Shown here: piece after piece, positions 33,995 through 35,860 of the stretch
Numbering within the stretch: position 1 is the stretch's first letter
How the letters are laid out: every line of letters starts with the position of its first letter
Source: Bacillota bacterium
GTDB lineage: Bacteria; Bacillota; Clostridia; Lachnospirales; Lachnospiraceae
NCBI GenBank assembly: GCA_023415635.1
Contig: JAEZJV010000012.1
Coordinates: 1-35,860, forward strand
DNA: 35,860 bases
Direction: 5' to 3'
Made by a program: the position numbers and the translations under genes
Notes under the pieces: model-generated
What the model was told of the DNA's origin: nothing
Database searches by the model: none
What the model saw: only the letters and a program-made list of their open reading frames with translations

Positions 33995-34531
33995 ATGAGG
34001 GATTTATGGACGGACAGATTACATATTCGCGGTTTTCGAAATGATGATTGGAAGGATTTATATGAATATTTATCGGATCAACAGGTAATAAGGTATGAAC
34101 CCTACGATGTATTTACTATGGAAGAGAGTCGCCGGGAAGCAATTAAGAGATCAGAAAATGAGGACTTTTATGCGGTATGCCTAAAGGATACGGATAAGGT
34201 CATCGGAAATCTGTATTTATCGAAGCAGGAGTATGACACCTGGGAATTAGGTTATGTATTTAATGCTTCCTATCAGGGAAAAGGCTATGCCTCTGAAGCA
34301 GCTGCGGTGCTGCTCCAGGATGCTTTTATGAATTGCGGAGCCAGAAGAGTAGTTGCTATGTGTAATCCGGAGAACTCCCCCTCCTGGCGTCTGTTGGAAC
34401 GTCTTGGAATGAGAAGGGAGGGGCATTTACTTCAGAATATATTCTTTAGAAAGGATGAGAAGGGAGACCCTATCTGGCAGGATACATACGAGTACGCTAT
34501 CCTGGCAGACGAGTGGAATAATAGAATATAG
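33995..34531 (+). CDS. GNAT-family N-acetyltransferase (RimJ/RimL-like)
   Basis: 178 residues. The opening TDRLHIRGFRNDDWKDLYEYL is typical of RimJ-type GNATs. Acetyl-CoA-binding motif A is YQGKGYASEAAAVLLQDAF, and motif B is NPENSPSWRLLERLGMRREG. It probably moves an acetyl group to an amine on a protein N-terminus, antibiotic or metabolite; the substrate is unknown. It is a single gene with its own promoter. Confidence 0.88.
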   Translation: MRDLWTDRLHIRGFRNDDWKDLYEYLSDQQVIRYEPYDVFTMEESRREAIKRSENEDFYAVCLKDTDKVIGNLYLSKQEYDTWELGYVFNASYQGKGYASEAAAVLLQDAFMNCGARRVVAMCNPENSPSWRLLERLGMRREGHLLQNIFFRKDEKGDPIWQDTYEYAILADEWNNRI

Positions 34532-34745
34532 ACAGAGGGGCAGAGGAGGCTATTTACCTGCCAGAAGTACCTGCACCAGCTCCTTCTGTTCAAAAAGGAC
34601 ACAGCTCCAAACAGGTTGCCAGGTAAGCATTTTTGATGGTTTGCACAAGATATGTAAATTTATTTTAACTTTTTATATTGCAATTATATAAGGAAACAGA
34701 TACAATTGGGTTAGTCTGATTATGAGCGCTAAAGGGGGAGCACTT

Positions 34746-35267
34746 GTGGGGGATATCGTAATTGAAGAGATAAATTATAAAGCATTTGTCATGGTGATGG
34801 GAAGCCTATTGCTTCTGATTGCGTCGGTTGCATTGACGGTGGTAGGAATAAGACAGAGTAGGTCAAGCTACTGGGTACCCGGTATCATGATATCACTCGT
34901 ATTTCTAATTCTGTTTACAGTGGCTTCTATTAATTCTATGAAGATCCATAAGCTGCTTACTATTACCCATGAAGGGATTATCGATAGCTCCTCTTTCAGT
35001 AGTATAGGGTTTATTTCCTTCGATGAGATAAAGGAGTTTCTCATAATTAGTGTATATAATAAGAAAGCCATTGCCGTGATACCTAAAAATATTGATCGCT
35101 TTCTTTCACAGCTGTCTGCAGTGAAGAGAAGACTGATCAGAAAGAATCTAAACTCTGACCTCCCTCCGGTATTAATAATGGTAGAAGCAGCAAAGGATAT
35201 GGAGCCGGAGGATATTCTATCCTTGTTAAACAAAAGACTGGCTGATTATAGCAGCCTATATGAATGA
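34746..35267 (+). CDS. two-helix membrane protein with PH-like tail
   Basis: 173 residues. Membrane helices are at about 10-30 and 40-60. A soluble beta-rich domain (HKLLTITHEGIIDSSSF, IGFISFDEIKEFLII) ends in a helix (PEDILSLLNKRLADY). The layout resembles the STM3941/YcxB-like proteins with bacterial PH-type domains; function unknown. The GTG at 34746 is chosen because AGGGGGAG lies five bases upstream; the ATG at 34722 has no ribosome site. The 190 bp upstream include a short coding-like tail (34555-34625) with no start. Confidence 0.6.
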   Translation: MGDIVIEEINYKAFVMVMGSLLLLIASVALTVVGIRQSRSSYWVPGIMISLVFLILFTVASINSMKIHKLLTITHEGIIDSSSFSSIGFISFDEIKEFLIISVYNKKAIAVIPKNIDRFLSQLSAVKRRLIRKNLNSDLPPVLIMVEAAKDMEPEDILSLLNKRLADYSSLYE

Positions 35268-35338
35268 TGATGAATAGATACACAGAAGGTGAGTATACCT
35301 GCACCAGGAATTGCACCCGGATGTGTTTAATAAAATGT

Positions 35339-35374
35339 AGCCTGCCAGAAAACTCTATGAGGTTTATGACAGGC
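35339..35374 (+). terminator. terminator of the PH-like membrane protein gene
   Basis: AGCCTGCCAGAAAACTC pairs with GAGGTTTATGACAGGCT with few mismatches and is followed by a short pyrimidine run. Confidence 0.55.
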
Positions 35375-35450
35375 TTCCTCTTTGATGCCCTGACATGCAC
35401 ATTTTCGTGATATTGTACAGGAATTAATTAATAATTGGCAAAAAAAGAAG

Positions 35451-35479
35451 TTGTTTTATTCGATATTCTATGGTATCAT
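35451..35479 (+). promoter_or_regulatory. promoter of the rpsF operon
   Basis: TTGTTT (35451-35456), 17 bp, then TATCAT (35474-35479) with an extended TGG. It gives a leader of about 110 nt. Confidence 0.55.
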
Positions 35480-35527
35480 GATTCATTGTGATATGTTATA
35501 CATTAAATTCCTTGCTCTTTAAATAAA

Positions 35528-35550
35528 TGCTGATTCTTCGTCAGTCAGCA
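35528..35550 (+). promoter_or_regulatory. hairpin in the rpsF leader
   Basis: TGCTGA (35528-35533) pairs with TCAGCA (35545-35550). rpsF leaders in many bacteria bind S6-S18 for feedback control; I cannot confirm that this hairpin is that motif. Confidence 0.3.
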
Positions 35551-35595
35551 GTTATTAGAAAAGGGCCAGAGACCAGAAGGAGGTGCCAAACAACT

Positions 35596-35860
35596 ATGAA
35601 TCAATATGAATTAGCCTTAGTTGTAAACGCAAAAATCGAGGATGACGCCAGATTAGCTACATTAGAAGCTGCGAAGGATCTTATTACAAGATTCGGCGGT
35701 AATATTACTAATGTTGAAGACTGGGGAAAGAAAAGATTAGCTTATGAAATTCAGAAAATGAAGGAAGGCTACTACTATTTCATCCAATTCGACGCTGATT
35801 CTACAGTTCCGAACGAAATCGAGCAGAGAATTCGTATTATGGAAAATGTAATCAGATATT
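35596..35860 (+). CDS. rpsF: 30S ribosomal protein S6 (partial, cut by window end)
   Basis: The first 88 codons of ribosomal protein S6: MNQYELALVVNAKIEDDAR, then the hallmark NVEDWGKKRLAYEIQK and YYYFIQFDADS. It binds the central domain of 16S rRNA together with S18. AAGGAGGTG lies ten bases upstream of the ATG. The usual partners ssb and rpsR would follow outside the window. It marks the return to core chromosome. Confidence 0.97.
   Translation, partial: MNQYELALVVNAKIEDDARLATLEAAKDLITRFGGNITNVEDWGKKRLAYEIQKMKEGYYYFIQFDADSTVPNEIEQRIRIMENVIRY

Overview
The window looks like a low-GC anaerobic Firmicute of the Lachnospiraceae/Clostridia type. Pointers are strong AGGAGG ribosome sites, a rubrerythrin/desulfoferrodoxin pair, a YesMN-type two-component system, ECF vitamin-type transport genes and an rpsF locus at the right edge. 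The left third (1 to about 11 kb) is accessory DNA. The rest is mostly ordinary chromosome with several decayed gene fragments.

Region 1 (1-4.9 kb, minus strand) is a degraded integrated replicon. From right to left it carries an XRE repressor, small unknown proteins, a one-pass membrane protein, an FtsK/HerA-like ATPase and a rolling-circle Rep of the CRESS type. Just upstream of rep, on the rep-sense strand, a perfect 10-bp stem-loop presents TAGTATTAC, the nonanucleotide nicked by Rep proteins of circoviruses and relatives. Rep keeps its HUH endonuclease motifs but has lost one base just before the SF3-helicase Walker A. An IS21-family element then sits directly after that Walker A.

Region 2 (5-11 kb) has two AT-rich exported or anchored proteins (Ig-like; PASTA). 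They are followed by a two-gene PD-(D/E)xK nuclease/SF2 helicase cassette that best fits the Hachiman anti-phage system (hamA-hamB). The cassette is bracketed by imperfect direct repeats of about 85-88 bp. The repeats end in what looks like the 3' end of a tRNA (T-arm, acceptor strand, U discriminator; Cys-like), and a hairpin follows each one. This suggests a small tRNA-targeted island.

Region 3 (11-24 kb) holds a secreted RsiV/PdaC-like protein, a PsiE-like membrane protein, a VOC protein, a ketopantoate reductase, an AraC regulator remnant and a secreted TPR protein. It continues with a YesN/YesM-like pair whose kinase has almost no extracellular domain, then a compact cheA-cheW-mcp operon.

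Region 4 (23.5-36 kb) holds a flavin-type oxidase-fold protein, a fruK fragment and the oxidative-stress operon dfx-rbr. A seven-gene run follows: ECF S, fused ATPase and T components, an M20 peptidase, two tandem SAM hydrolases and a MarR regulator. It is preceded by a structured leader and probably handles uptake and turnover of a SAM-, nucleoside- or methionine-related compound. A pstS-like fragment, an unknown protein, a GNAT acetyltransferase, a small membrane protein and the start of rpsF complete the window.
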